Source: UBA6144 sp964399165
GTDB taxonomy: Bacteria; Bdellovibrionota; Bacteriovoracia; Bacteriovoracales; Bacteriovoracaceae
Direction of reading: 5' to 3'
Assembly: GCA_964399165.1 (NCBI GenBank)
Contig: CAYNPO010000003.1
Span: 124,001-188,000 of the forward strand
Length of the DNA stretch: 64,000 nucleotides
A model generated the notes under the pieces. It did not search any database. It had not been told where the DNA came from and was given only the letters and a program-made list of their open reading frames with translations. Positions 33,165-40,812 of this stretch are shown in pieces. Numbering within the stretch: position 1 is the stretch's first letter; the number at the start of each line of letters is the position of its first letter. The position numbers were made by a program, and so were the translations under genes.

Positions 33165-34298
33165 TTAATGGCGTGGGGCCACTAGTTCGGGGAGTTGTCT
33201 AATCAGCACCTTGGTCTTCGCATCGAAACACCCGCCGAAAAGGCGTGTCTCTTCAGTTTCGCCCAGAGCTACCGCCGATTGCGCCAGGTTACGCAGCCTG
33301 GTGATCACGGAGTCCGGCATCGTGTAGTAGACCGGAGCAGGGGATCTGGCAGATCTGCAGTGGCGGACGAAAGGCACGTGCATCCGGACGGGGTAGTGAT
33401 TGCTCGGCGAATAAAGCGCGAATGTGTACGCCTGGTCTTCAATCCTTTCGATCCAATCCACCGCGTGGTCTGAGTGATTCACCAAGGAGGCAGGGGTGCA
33501 ATTGCGCAGCCTCCGTGCCGCCTGCGATGCAAGGTTGTGCTGCTCTTGCAGCACCCCGTAGTACTCATGGAAAATGCGGTTCACGCTCGCTTTGAGGGAG
33601 TCGCAGGCCGCCGTGTAGCTGGGCGAGTGGCGGAAGTGGTACTCGGTGTAGGTGCGCAGCGGAGCAGCCTGAAAAAGTGGCTGGGCGCGAGCAATGAACT
33701 GGGCCGGTGTTTGACGGGCAAACGTCGAGCTGAAGACGTAGGCCACCAGCATGCGGCTGTTGGCGGAATCAGTCTGGCCACTGAGAGCATAGATGATTTC
33801 GTGGAAGAACAACCCCACTTGGTGCGAGACAGGCATGAGCGCGAGGTAGTCGCGGTCGATACTCACCACTTTCAGTCGGTCATCGCGCACGGCAATCTGG
33901 CGACGCTCAAGCCGGTTGCGGAAAGGCGTCCTCCCAATGTCATCAGTCTCACGCAGCGGGGATGCCACAAACCGCCAGCCCATGCTGGAGATCATTTCCA
34001 GGAGGGCCAAGGCCGCCGTCGGTGATTTCGCATAGACCTCGTTGAGTTTGGCCACGATGAGGGATTGCACTTCCGGGGTGGTGGCGATGGAAGCCTCCAC
34101 GGACGGAAGCGCGCGCATCTCGTCGGCGATGCCCTCATCGATGAAGGCGCTCTCTTCTATGCCCCCCTCGATGAAGTCATAGAGATAGATCCGCCCGTCC
34201 ACGGGAACGCCGATTCCGCCACCACCGGTGTCGTGGCCGCCCGAGGCGCGCAGGGAGAATGAGGTCAAAAGGAGCACAATTGTGATCAAGTTCTTCAT
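33165..34298 (-). CDS. Secreted HDTGGGG/HEIIY paralogue B
   Basis: A 377-residue protein with signal peptide (MKNLITIVLLLTSFSLRAS) and the family blocks GGHDTGGGGIGVPVDG, RIYLYDFIEGGIEE, LERRQIAVRDDRL, SIDRDYLALMPVSHQ and FFHEIIYALSGQTDS. The N-terminal 220 residues are most like paralogue C; the C-terminal part has its own cysteines (RNCTPAS, RHCRSA, GGCFDA). The last of these (near FGGCFDA..T) aligns with GACFDPET of C and GACLNSED of A. Role unknown; export and the operon suggest an envelope or secreted function under control of the TIGR02147 regulator. Confidence 0.72.
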   Translation of the reverse strand: MKNLITIVLLLTSFSLRASGGHDTGGGGIGVPVDGRIYLYDFIEGGIEESAFIDEGIADEMRALPSVEASIATTPEVQSLIVAKLNEVYAKSPTAALALLEMISSMGWRFVASPLRETDDIGRTPFRNRLERRQIAVRDDRLKVVSIDRDYLALMPVSHQVGLFFHEIIYALSGQTDSANSRMLVAYVFSSTFARQTPAQFIARAQPLFQAAPLRTYTEYHFRHSPSYTAACDSLKASVNRIFHEYYGVLQEQHNLASQAARRLRNCTPASLVNHSDHAVDWIERIEDQAYTFALYSPSNHYPVRMHVPFVRHCRSARSPAPVYYTMPDSVITRLRNLAQSAVALGETEETRLFGGCFDAKTKVLIRQLPELVAPRH

Positions 34299-34339
34299 GG
34301 CGATGCCCTCGCTAGGTCAGTTGATTTTTATGCTTTTGC

Positions 34340-35401
34340 TTAAAGTCTTCGTGTTTTGTCGATGGCATTGCGGGTTTCGGGATCAAAGCATGCTCCATGC
34401 AGCCTGAGGAGTTCCGCCTCGGACTGCCGTGTAATCTCGTCGCTCAAACGTTGTAATTGAGCGAGGTCCCCGTTCGACATGGTTTGAAACGGAGCGGGTG
34501 TCGAATAACAAAGCCAGCGACGCACAAAACGGTTTGGACGTCCCGGGAGGATGTGGATCGTGTAGTAGATATTGTCGAGATGGAGAGTCTCGTAGGTATA
34601 ATCGACGGACATGCAGCGGCGTGCCGCTTCCGCGCTAAGCGCATTTCGGTGGAGGATCGCGAAGAAGGAGTGGAGGTTCCTCCTTACTTCAGCAGTGGCA
34701 TTCCTGCAGGCGGGGGGGAAGGCGGGGGAGTTAATGAAGTTGTAGGCCTCATAAGTGCGCATTTGACCATCTCCCAATGTCAGCCTGGCCCGTGCGATGA
34801 ACTGCTCCGGCGTTTGGCGGGCAAAAGTGGGGGAGAAGATGTACGCCACCAGAGTGCGGGTGGTGTAGGAGTCCTGTCCTCCCGCCAGAGCGTAGATAAT
34901 TTCGTGCAGAAAGAGACCGACTTGGTGATGGACGGGCATCAAGTTGAAGTACTGACGGTCAATGGTGACGGTGTGCAGGCGATCATCGCGCACAGCGATC
35001 TGGCGGCGCTCGAGGCGGCTCCGGATGGGAGTTTGTCCCAGGTCGTCTGTGTCACGCAGGGCCGGGCGCACCAGGCGCCAGGTCAGCGCGGACATCTTCT
35101 GCTTGAGGCTGAGTGCCACATCAGGTGATTTGGCATAGATCTCGTTTAGCTTTGCGGCCAAAAGGAGTTGAGTCTGTGCGGGGACCGGGAGTGCGGCTTC
35201 AACGTCTGGCAAGACCCGCATTTCATCGGAGCGGCTCTCTTCGATGTAGGAATTCTCTTCGACTCCACCTTCGATGAAATCATAGAGATAGATTTTTCCG
35301 TCCACCGGCACTCCGATGCCACCGCCGCCCGTGTCATGGCCGCCAGTGGCAAAAACGGAGAATGAACCCAGGAAAGTACAGAACAATAAAACAAATCTCA
35401 T
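34340..35401 (-). CDS. Secreted HDTGGGG/HEIIY paralogue C
   Basis: A 353-residue protein starting in a 4-base overlap (ATGA) with the regulator's stop, so it is translationally coupled to it. A signal peptide (MRFVLLFCTFLGSFSVFA) precedes GGHDTGGGGIGVPVDG (residues 20-35), KIYLYDFIEGGVEE, LERRQIAVRDDRL, LMPVHHQVGLFLHEIIYAL and GGQDS. Three conserved blocks plus matching C-terminal GACFDPET show tandem duplication with B and A. It is a candidate for the founding member, being directly coupled to the regulator. Confidence 0.73.
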   Translation of the reverse strand: MRFVLLFCTFLGSFSVFATGGHDTGGGGIGVPVDGKIYLYDFIEGGVEENSYIEESRSDEMRVLPDVEAALPVPAQTQLLLAAKLNEIYAKSPDVALSLKQKMSALTWRLVRPALRDTDDLGQTPIRSRLERRQIAVRDDRLHTVTIDRQYFNLMPVHHQVGLFLHEIIYALAGGQDSYTTRTLVAYIFSPTFARQTPEQFIARARLTLGDGQMRTYEAYNFINSPAFPPACRNATAEVRRNLHSFFAILHRNALSAEAARRCMSVDYTYETLHLDNIYYTIHILPGRPNRFVRRWLCYSTPAPFQTMSNGDLAQLQRLSDEITRQSEAELLRLHGACFDPETRNAIDKTRRL

Positions 35402-36159
35402 AGTGACCTCTTGGTTAAGGGGAAAAGTTGAACGTTAAGTTTGTAGACTTCTTTTTTGTCACCGGACTCCATTAGCTCGCAGAAGCGCTGGCGGAACTCC
35501 TTCACCAATGCCTTCGCCTCGCCCATGCGCTTGGGATCAAAGCAGAGAGTGATGGCGGTGAAGTCCCGTTCCGCGAACTCGGTTTTCTCCAGCGCTTCCT
35601 GCGCCAGTTCTAGATTTTGTCGTTGAGCTTTCTTGAGGGCGGGGGTGGCGATGCCAGGATCCACCTGGAATTGGACGCCGGTGGCGCGGATCGTCCCCGC
35701 TCCATCCGTTTCCACCATTTCTAGGCGGGCCAGGCGCTCCAGCGCCTCTTGGGCCTTGGGGACAGTGATACCCAGGCGCTTGGCAATCCAACCGGGGTCG
35801 CTTTGGAAATCCGGGGTTTCGGCCAGGGACAGAAGTGCGAAGTAGTGCCAGTCGCTCACCAAGTGAAAGGTGTCGATGTCGAGGGCCCTGAATCCGTTAC
35901 TTACTGGCGCGGGGGCCTTCACCTTGAGCGGGGCCACGGTTTCCTGGATCTTTTGGGGATCTAGTCCCAGGCCTTCCAGGATTTTCTCCGCCATCTTGGC
36001 CGTGATCTTGCGCTTACCGGAAAGAATCTCGGAAACCGCCGACTGGGGGATCCCCACCTTGCGGGCATAGGCCCGCATGGAGAAGTTGGCGTTCCTGGAT
36101 TGGGCGTTCAAGAATTCCTGCAACAGGATATTCCGAACGTTGAGCTGGGCCTGGGTCAT
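35398..36159 (-). CDS. TIGR02147-family transcriptional regulator
   Basis: A 253-residue protein. Residues about 25-70 form a helix-turn-helix (SMRAYARKVGIPQSAVSEIL, GKRKITAKMAEKI); the rest is the family-specific domain with the landmark FHLVSDWHYFALLSLAETPDF, a predicted winged-helix part, and the C-terminal YKLNVQLFPLTK. TIGR02147 proteins are known as paralogous families in Fibrobacter and Bdellovibrio; their ligands and targets are undefined. It opens a five-gene operon whose other members are exported, and probably controls it. GAGGA precedes the ATG. Confidence 0.88.
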   Translation of the reverse strand: MTQAQLNVRNILLQEFLNAQSRNANFSMRAYARKVGIPQSAVSEILSGKRKITAKMAEKILEGLGLDPQKIQETVAPLKVKAPAPVSNGFRALDIDTFHLVSDWHYFALLSLAETPDFQSDPGWIAKRLGITVPKAQEALERLARLEMVETDGAGTIRATGVQFQVDPGIATPALKKAQRQNLELAQEALEKTEFAERDFTAITLCFDPKRMGEAKALVKEFRQRFCELMESGDKKEVYKLNVQLFPLTKRSL

Positions 36160-36181
36160 AACGTCCTCAGTTAGTGAGGGC

Positions 36182-36247
36182 GTTATATTGCAGAGCAGCT
36201 GTGGAGGGAATGACTTTTAGATCAAACTGATCTATAAAAACAGATCA
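36182..36247 (-). promoter_or_regulatory. Promoter and operator-like inverted repeat of the TIGR02147 operon
   Basis: On the minus strand a -10-like TATAAC lies at 36187-36182, with a weak -35 around 36205-36210. Further upstream is a perfect inverted repeat, TAGATCA-AAC-TGATCTA (36218-36234), and a third half-site AGATCA at 36242-36247. Its position upstream of the -35 region would suit an activator or an autoregulator. Confidence 0.5.
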
Positions 36248-36265
36248 GGTAAAGCTTACATTGTT

Positions 36266-36308
36266 TTAACGCAACTTCACCTCCGCAGCGGAGGTGAAGT
36301 TGCGTTAA
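36266..36308 (-). terminator. 43-base perfect inverted repeat after the histone gene
   Basis: Two perfect 21-base arms (36266-36286 and 36288-36308) are separated by one A. It starts ten bases after the stop of the histone-doublet gene on the minus strand and lies before the TIGR02147 operon's promoter region. No clear U-run follows on either strand, so it may act as a terminator, a 3'-end stabiliser or a processing site rather than a classic intrinsic terminator. Confidence 0.6.
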
Positions 36309-36318
36309 GTCGCTGAAT

Positions 36319-36717
36319 CTAGCTGAGGGTCGTAGGCGCTTCGAAGTCCCGATCCATGATGGTCTTACGCTTATCGGCCCGGGCCTTCTCGATGGCCTTG
36401 TTGCAGATGGCCTGAATGCGCACCGTCAATTGCTGAATGGCCTGCTGGGAGGTGGAAAGCCCGGCCTCGTCCTTGATGAGCTTCTTGACCTTGGACGCCA
36501 CCACTAGGACTTCATCGATCTTGGGGTCTTCCACGTACAAGTTCAGGTCCTTGCCCATGACGGTTTTGCGGCCTAATTTCTGGGCGTGGGCGACGGCATC
36601 CTTGCAGCTTTGGACGATGTCAGCGTTCAGCGGCTCGAAAAAACCGGCGGAAGTGTTGAAGTCCGCTTTCTCTTTGATGAATTTTTTCACTTTGGAAATC
36701 ACGATCAGGCTTTCCAT
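36319..36717 (-). CDS. Histone-fold doublet (tandem bacterial histone)
   Basis: A 132-residue protein made of two histone-fold repeats. Residues 7-58 and 74-125 align without gaps over 52 positions with 20 identities (my count). Each repeat has SKVKKxIK at the start, a Leu/Ile-rich central helix with a matching Cys (Cys38, Cys105) and RKT(V/I)Mx(K/R)D at the end (residues 50-57 and 117-124). RKT before the last helix is the DNA-contact loop of archaeal-type histones and of Bdellovibrio Bd0055-like proteins. It is expected to bind DNA as a pseudo-dimer. AGGAGA precedes the ATG. A DUF1931-like assignment is an alternative. Confidence 0.82.
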   Translation of the reverse strand: MESLIVISKVKKFIKEKADFNTSAGFFEPLNADIVQSCKDAVAHAQKLGRKTVMGKDLNLYVEDPKIDEVLVVASKVKKLIKDEAGLSTSQQAIQQLTVRIQAICNKAIEKARADKRKTIMDRDFEAPTTLS

Positions 36718-36825
36718 GGATGGTCTCCTGGATGAGGGTAGGATGCGTCAGAGCGAAAACCCACTATAGCAGGCCCACCCCGATTGTGCGGAATATTATT
36801 TGCACGGGAAAAGCTAAATGTTCCC

Positions 36826-36831
36826 TATACT
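36826..36831 (+). promoter_or_regulatory. -10 element upstream of the ketosynthase operon
   Basis: TATACT lies 54 bases before the chosen ATG (36886) and within CTATACT, the same context as at 5784 and 27429. No convincing -35 is seen at normal spacing, so an activator may be needed. Confidence 0.4.
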
Positions 36832-36885
36832 TTTTCACTGCCGCAGGGTAGTAAATTGGCACTCTTAGCACAGGGGTTTTCGTCT

Positions 36886-38121
36886 ATGGCAGAGCAGCAC
36901 CGGATTGTGATCACCGGCATCGGTCTGACTGCCCCCAATGCCAACAACCTGAAAGACTTTCGTCACGCCATGCTCAACGGTGTTTCAGGATTGAAGCACG
37001 CTGAGATCCGTTACATGGGCAAGCAAGTGGCAGGCCTGTGCGAGTTTGACGAGTACAAATACCAATCCAAGAAGTTTCGCCGTAGGGGCACGCGCGCCGG
37101 CTCCATTTCCATCTGGTGCGCCAACGAGGCCGTGGGCGACAGCGCTCTGGATTGGGCCAACGTGGACAAGACTCGGGTAGGCGTGTTCCTGGGCATCACC
37201 GAGCATGGTAACGTGGAGACCGAGAACGAGATCTTCGAGCTCCACCAAAACAATCTCGACTACAAGCTGTGGTCCCCCCACCACAACCCCCGCACCGTCG
37301 CCAACAACCCCGCCGGTGAAGTGACGTTGAATATGGGCATCACCGGCCCTCACTACACTCTGGGCGCTGCCTGTGCCGGTGGCAACGTGGGCATCATCGC
37401 AGGCGCGCAGCAACTCATGCTCGGCGAAGTGGACGTGGCCTTGGCGGGGGGAATCTCTGAGAGCCCGCAGACTTTCGGCATCTACGCCGCCTTCGCTGCC
37501 CAAGGCGCGCTCGCTCAGCATGACGATCCCACCCAGGCCTCGCGTCCTCTTTGCAAAACTAGAAACGGCATCGCCATCTCCGAAGGCGGCGCCATTTACG
37601 TGCTGGAGCGCTACGAGGACGCCAAGAAGCGCGGGGCGCGCATCTACGCCGAAGTGGTGGGCTGGGCCGTGAACTCGGACGCTACTGACTTCGTGAACCC
37701 CAACCCCGAGCGCCAGGTCCAGTGCATGCACCAGGCGATCCGCCGGGCGGGCCTCACGCCGGCCGACATCGACATCGTGAACATGCACGCCACCGGCACC
37801 GGGGCCGGGGACATCTCCGAGTCCCAGGCCGTGCGCGTGGCCTTCGCCGAGTCGAACCAGACCTACGTGAACTTCAGCAAGGGGCACATCGGCCACGCCA
37901 TGGGCGCGGCCGGGGCCCTGGAACTCGCCGGCAACATCCCTTCGCTGTGGGATAACCAGGTCCATCCCGGCATCAATGTCACCGAACTCGACCCCGAGTG
38001 CGCCATCCCCAACCTGGTGCTGGGCCAAGCCAAGGCGCTGCCCGCGGTGAAAACCATCCTCAACAACTCCTTCGGCATGTTGGGCATCAATTCCGCCCTC
38101 ATCGTCCGGAGCTGCTCGTGA
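36886..38121 (+). CDS. FabF-type beta-ketoacyl-ACP synthase of the lipid locus
   Basis: Encodes 411 residues from the ATG at 36886, chosen because the conserved family start RIVITGIGL follows; a longer reading begins inside the promoter region. The Cys-His-His triad and Lys are all present: Cys163 in GAACAGGN, His301 in NMHATGTG, Lys332 and His337 in FSKGHIGHAMGAAG, so it should be an active elongating condensing enzyme. GAACAGGN differs from the usual TACASG. The ACP gene follows after 14 bases. It is probably dedicated to the ole locus rather than being the housekeeping FabF. Confidence 0.9.
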   Translation: MAEQHRIVITGIGLTAPNANNLKDFRHAMLNGVSGLKHAEIRYMGKQVAGLCEFDEYKYQSKKFRRRGTRAGSISIWCANEAVGDSALDWANVDKTRVGVFLGITEHGNVETENEIFELHQNNLDYKLWSPHHNPRTVANNPAGEVTLNMGITGPHYTLGAACAGGNVGIIAGAQQLMLGEVDVALAGGISESPQTFGIYAAFAAQGALAQHDDPTQASRPLCKTRNGIAISEGGAIYVLERYEDAKKRGARIYAEVVGWAVNSDATDFVNPNPERQVQCMHQAIRRAGLTPADIDIVNMHATGTGAGDISESQAVRVAFAESNQTYVNFSKGHIGHAMGAAGALELAGNIPSLWDNQVHPGINVTELDPECAIPNLVLGQAKALPAVKTILNNSFGMLGINSALIVRSCS

Positions 38122-38135
38122 TCCAAGGAGAAGCC

Positions 38136-38381
38136 ATGACCACCGACCAAGTCCGCAACATCGTCCTCGACATCATTCGCGACATCGCCCCCGACGAGGA
38201 AGTCGGCACGATCAAGGACGAAGTCAGCCTGCGTGAGCAGCTGGATCTGGACTCCATGGACTTCCTGGACATCGTGATGGAACTCCGCAAGCGCCACAAG
38301 GTCGAGGTCCCCGCCGAGGACTACCCCAAGCTCGCCACCATGGCGTCTTGCGTGTCCTACCTCACCCCGAAATTCCAATAA
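38136..38381 (+). CDS. Acyl carrier protein of the lipid locus
   Basis: An 81-residue acidic ACP with the phosphopantetheine attachment site LDLDSMDFLD (Ser40, with Met after it instead of the common Leu), and the following amphipathic helix. An AAGGAG site precedes the ATG. It lies between the ketosynthase and the FAD oxidoreductase, so it is likely the carrier of the growing chain made by this locus. Confidence 0.88.
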   Translation: MTTDQVRNIVLDIIRDIAPDEEVGTIKDEVSLREQLDLDSMDFLDIVMELRKRHKVEVPAEDYPKLATMASCVSYLTPKFQ

Positions 38382-38386
38382 CCCGG

Positions 38387-39793
38387 ATGGCCCCCTATGA
38401 CGCCATCGTCGTGGGGGCCGGCATGTCCGGCCTCGCCGCGGGCATCCGTTTGGCGATGTTCGGCAAGCGCGTGGTGGTGCTGGAGAAGCACTCCATCCCC
38501 GGCGGTCTCAATTCCTATTACCAGCGCAGGAACTTCGAGGAAGGTGGCGTGCGCCTCTTCGACGTGGGACTCCACGCCCTGACCAACTTTATCAAGAAGG
38601 GGGAGAAGGGCAAGCCGTTCTCCAAGCTCCTCAAGCAGCTGCGTCTTTCCTGGGATGACTTCAAGCTCTGTCCTCAGACCTATTCCATGATCAACTTTCC
38701 GGGCGCGCAGCTGAAGTTCTCCAACGACTTCGCGCTGTTCGAGTCCGAGGTCGCTGAGCGCTTCCCCCACCAGAGGGACGCCTTTGCCAAACTGGTGGCC
38801 GAGGTGCGCGGGTTCAATGAGCTCGATCTCGGTTTGGGTTACCAGTCCTCGCGCCAGAAGCTTGCATCGCTGTTGTCCGATCCTCTGCTGCTGGAAATGA
38901 TCCTCTGCCCACTTCTGATTTACGGCAGCGCCTGGGAAGACGACATGGACTGGGCCCAGTTCGTGGTCATGTTCAAGTCACTCTACTTCGAGGGTTTCTC
39001 CCGCCCAGAGGGGGGCGTGCGCACCATCATCAACCTGCTGGTGGACAAGTACCAGAAGGCCGGCGGCGAGCTGCGCATGCGCGCGCCGGTGGCCCGCATC
39101 CTGACGGAGAGCGGGCGCGCGGTGGGCGTGCGCCTGGATAACGGCGAGGAGCTGCGCGCGGCCCAGATCTTCTCCAGCATGGGAAACCCGGAGACCATGT
39201 CCCGGGTGGAGGGTGTGGAGGTTGAGAAGCCAGCGGTGGGGAAGATGACATTTCTCGAGAGTATTTTCGTCTTTGATCGCAAGGTGAGGCCTGAGGAACA
39301 GACGGCAACGATCATTTTCCATAACGACGCTCCTACATACGCTTACCGCCCGGCCACGGACTTTTTCGATCCCCGCTCGGCCGTGGTGTGCTTCCCCGAC
39401 AACTACGAGCCTGCAAAAACCACCGGCGAGGGCACCGTGCGCGTCACCTGCATGGCCAATTATCCCCAGTGGCGCGAATTGCCCCGACCCGCCTATGACG
39501 ACAAGAAGGCCGAAGTGGGGGAGTGGGCCAAGCGCCTGGTTGCGCGGCTGGCCCCGGGTTTTGATGGGCAGTTGCGCTTCACGGATGTGTTCAGCCCCAC
39601 CACCATCGAACGCTACACCTGGCACCACGGGGGCACGGTCTACGGTTCCACCGACAAGCGCCGGGACGGGCGCACGCCGGTGGAGGGATTGTTCCTCATC
39701 GGCACCGACCAAGGGTTTCTGGGGATCGTGGGAGCGATGCTTTCGGGCATTTCCATGGCCAACCTCCATGGACTCATGGGGGCCGAAGCATGA
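38387..39793 (+). CDS. CrtI/CrtISO-like FAD-dependent oxidoreductase 1
   Basis: Encodes 468 residues from the ATG five bases after the ACP stop. The N-terminal FAD-binding motif is IVVGAGMSGLAAGIRLA, then a Glu-rich EKHSIPGG, and near the C-terminus FLIGTDQGFLGIVGAMLSG, as in phytoene desaturase/carotene isomerase/retinol saturase proteins. Members add, remove or isomerise double bonds. In this context an ACP-bound or free polyene chain is a likely substrate (inference). A second relative (50205-51638) is in the minus-strand operon. The end overlaps oleA by four bases. Confidence 0.82.
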   Translation: MAPYDAIVVGAGMSGLAAGIRLAMFGKRVVVLEKHSIPGGLNSYYQRRNFEEGGVRLFDVGLHALTNFIKKGEKGKPFSKLLKQLRLSWDDFKLCPQTYSMINFPGAQLKFSNDFALFESEVAERFPHQRDAFAKLVAEVRGFNELDLGLGYQSSRQKLASLLSDPLLLEMILCPLLIYGSAWEDDMDWAQFVVMFKSLYFEGFSRPEGGVRTIINLLVDKYQKAGGELRMRAPVARILTESGRAVGVRLDNGEELRAAQIFSSMGNPETMSRVEGVEVEKPAVGKMTFLESIFVFDRKVRPEEQTATIIFHNDAPTYAYRPATDFFDPRSAVVCFPDNYEPAKTTGEGTVRVTCMANYPQWRELPRPAYDDKKAEVGEWAKRLVARLAPGFDGQLRFTDVFSPTTIERYTWHHGGTVYGSTDKRRDGRTPVEGLFLIGTDQGFLGIVGAMLSGISMANLHGLMGAEA

Positions 39794-40812
39794 AATTCAA
39801 TCACGTCCGCCTGGCCTCCTGGGGGTATGAAGAGCCCGCCCACTTCCTCACCAGTGAGCAGATCGAGGCGCGCTTGGCGAAAACCTACGAGCGGCTGAAG
39901 TTGCCCGAGGGGAGGCTGGAACTTCAAACCGGCATCACCCGCCGGGGTTACTGGCCCCGGGGCACGCGGCCCTCGGCCATCGCCGCCGCGGCCGGCGAGA
40001 AAGCGCTCGGAAGCTTCCCGCGCGACAAGATCGGGCTCCTCACTCATGCCTCGGTATGCCGGGACTTCCTCGAGCCCGCCACCGCCAGCGTGGTCCACCA
40101 GCGACTGGGGCTGCCCGCCACTTGCCAAATTTTCGACCTCTCCAACGCCTGCCTTGGCGTGGTTTCCGCCGCGGTCATGGCGGCCCAGTCCATCGAGGCC
40201 GGCCACATCGAGGCCGCGCTCATCGTAAGCGGCGAAAATTCGGGGCCGCTCCTGCTCAAGACCCTCGAGATCCTAGAGAGTGATCCCGCCCTCACGCGCC
40301 AGAGCATCAAGAAGTACATCGCCTCCCTGACCATCGGGTCCGCCGGCGTGGCGTGGCTGATTTGCCATGAAAAGCTCGCTCCCGACGCACCGAAACTCAC
40401 CTGCGCCAGCACGCTCACCGATTCCAGCGCGGTGGAACTCTGCCAAGGCACTGGCACGTTAGAGGACCTCGTGATGGAAACCGACTCGGAGGCCCTCTTG
40501 CTGGCGGGTGTGAAGCTTGCCCGGGCCACCTGGGACAAGTTCCAGGCGGAGAGCGGTTGGCAGGGCGCGGACAAAATCATTCCGCACCAGGTGGGATCAA
40601 CCCACCGACGTGCCTTCCAGGAGGCGCTGGGTATCCAGGGCGTGCCCGACTTCTCCACTTTCCAGGACTATGGCAACACCGGCTCGGCAGCACTTCCCCT
40701 CACCTTCATGAAGGCGGCGGCCGCCAATCTCTTCCAGCGGGGCGACCGGGTGGCCTTCACCGGCATCGGCTCGGGCCTCACCTCAACCATGCTCGCTTTG
40801 GAGTGGACATGA
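39790..40812 (+). CDS. oleA: OleA, head-to-head acyl-CoA condensing thiolase-fold enzyme
   Basis: A 340-residue KAS III-like enzyme. It has the nucleophile Cys121 in FDLSNACLGV, Glu95 in FLEPATA (corresponding to the OleA glutamate that acts as base), His266 in IPHQVGSTHR and Asn296 in DYGNTGSA. LQTGITRRGYWPRG marks OleA against FabH. OleA joins two fatty acyl-CoAs (in this locus perhaps ACP-derived acyl chains) to a beta-keto acid. It begins in an ATGA overlap and is followed by OleB in another, consistent with the OleABCD complex. Confidence 0.93.
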   Translation: MKFNHVRLASWGYEEPAHFLTSEQIEARLAKTYERLKLPEGRLELQTGITRRGYWPRGTRPSAIAAAAGEKALGSFPRDKIGLLTHASVCRDFLEPATASVVHQRLGLPATCQIFDLSNACLGVVSAAVMAAQSIEAGHIEAALIVSGENSGPLLLKTLEILESDPALTRQSIKKYIASLTIGSAGVAWLICHEKLAPDAPKLTCASTLTDSSAVELCQGTGTLEDLVMETDSEALLLAGVKLARATWDKFQAESGWQGADKIIPHQVGSTHRRAFQEALGIQGVPDFSTFQDYGNTGSAALPLTFMKAAAANLFQRGDRVAFTGIGSGLTSTMLALEWT

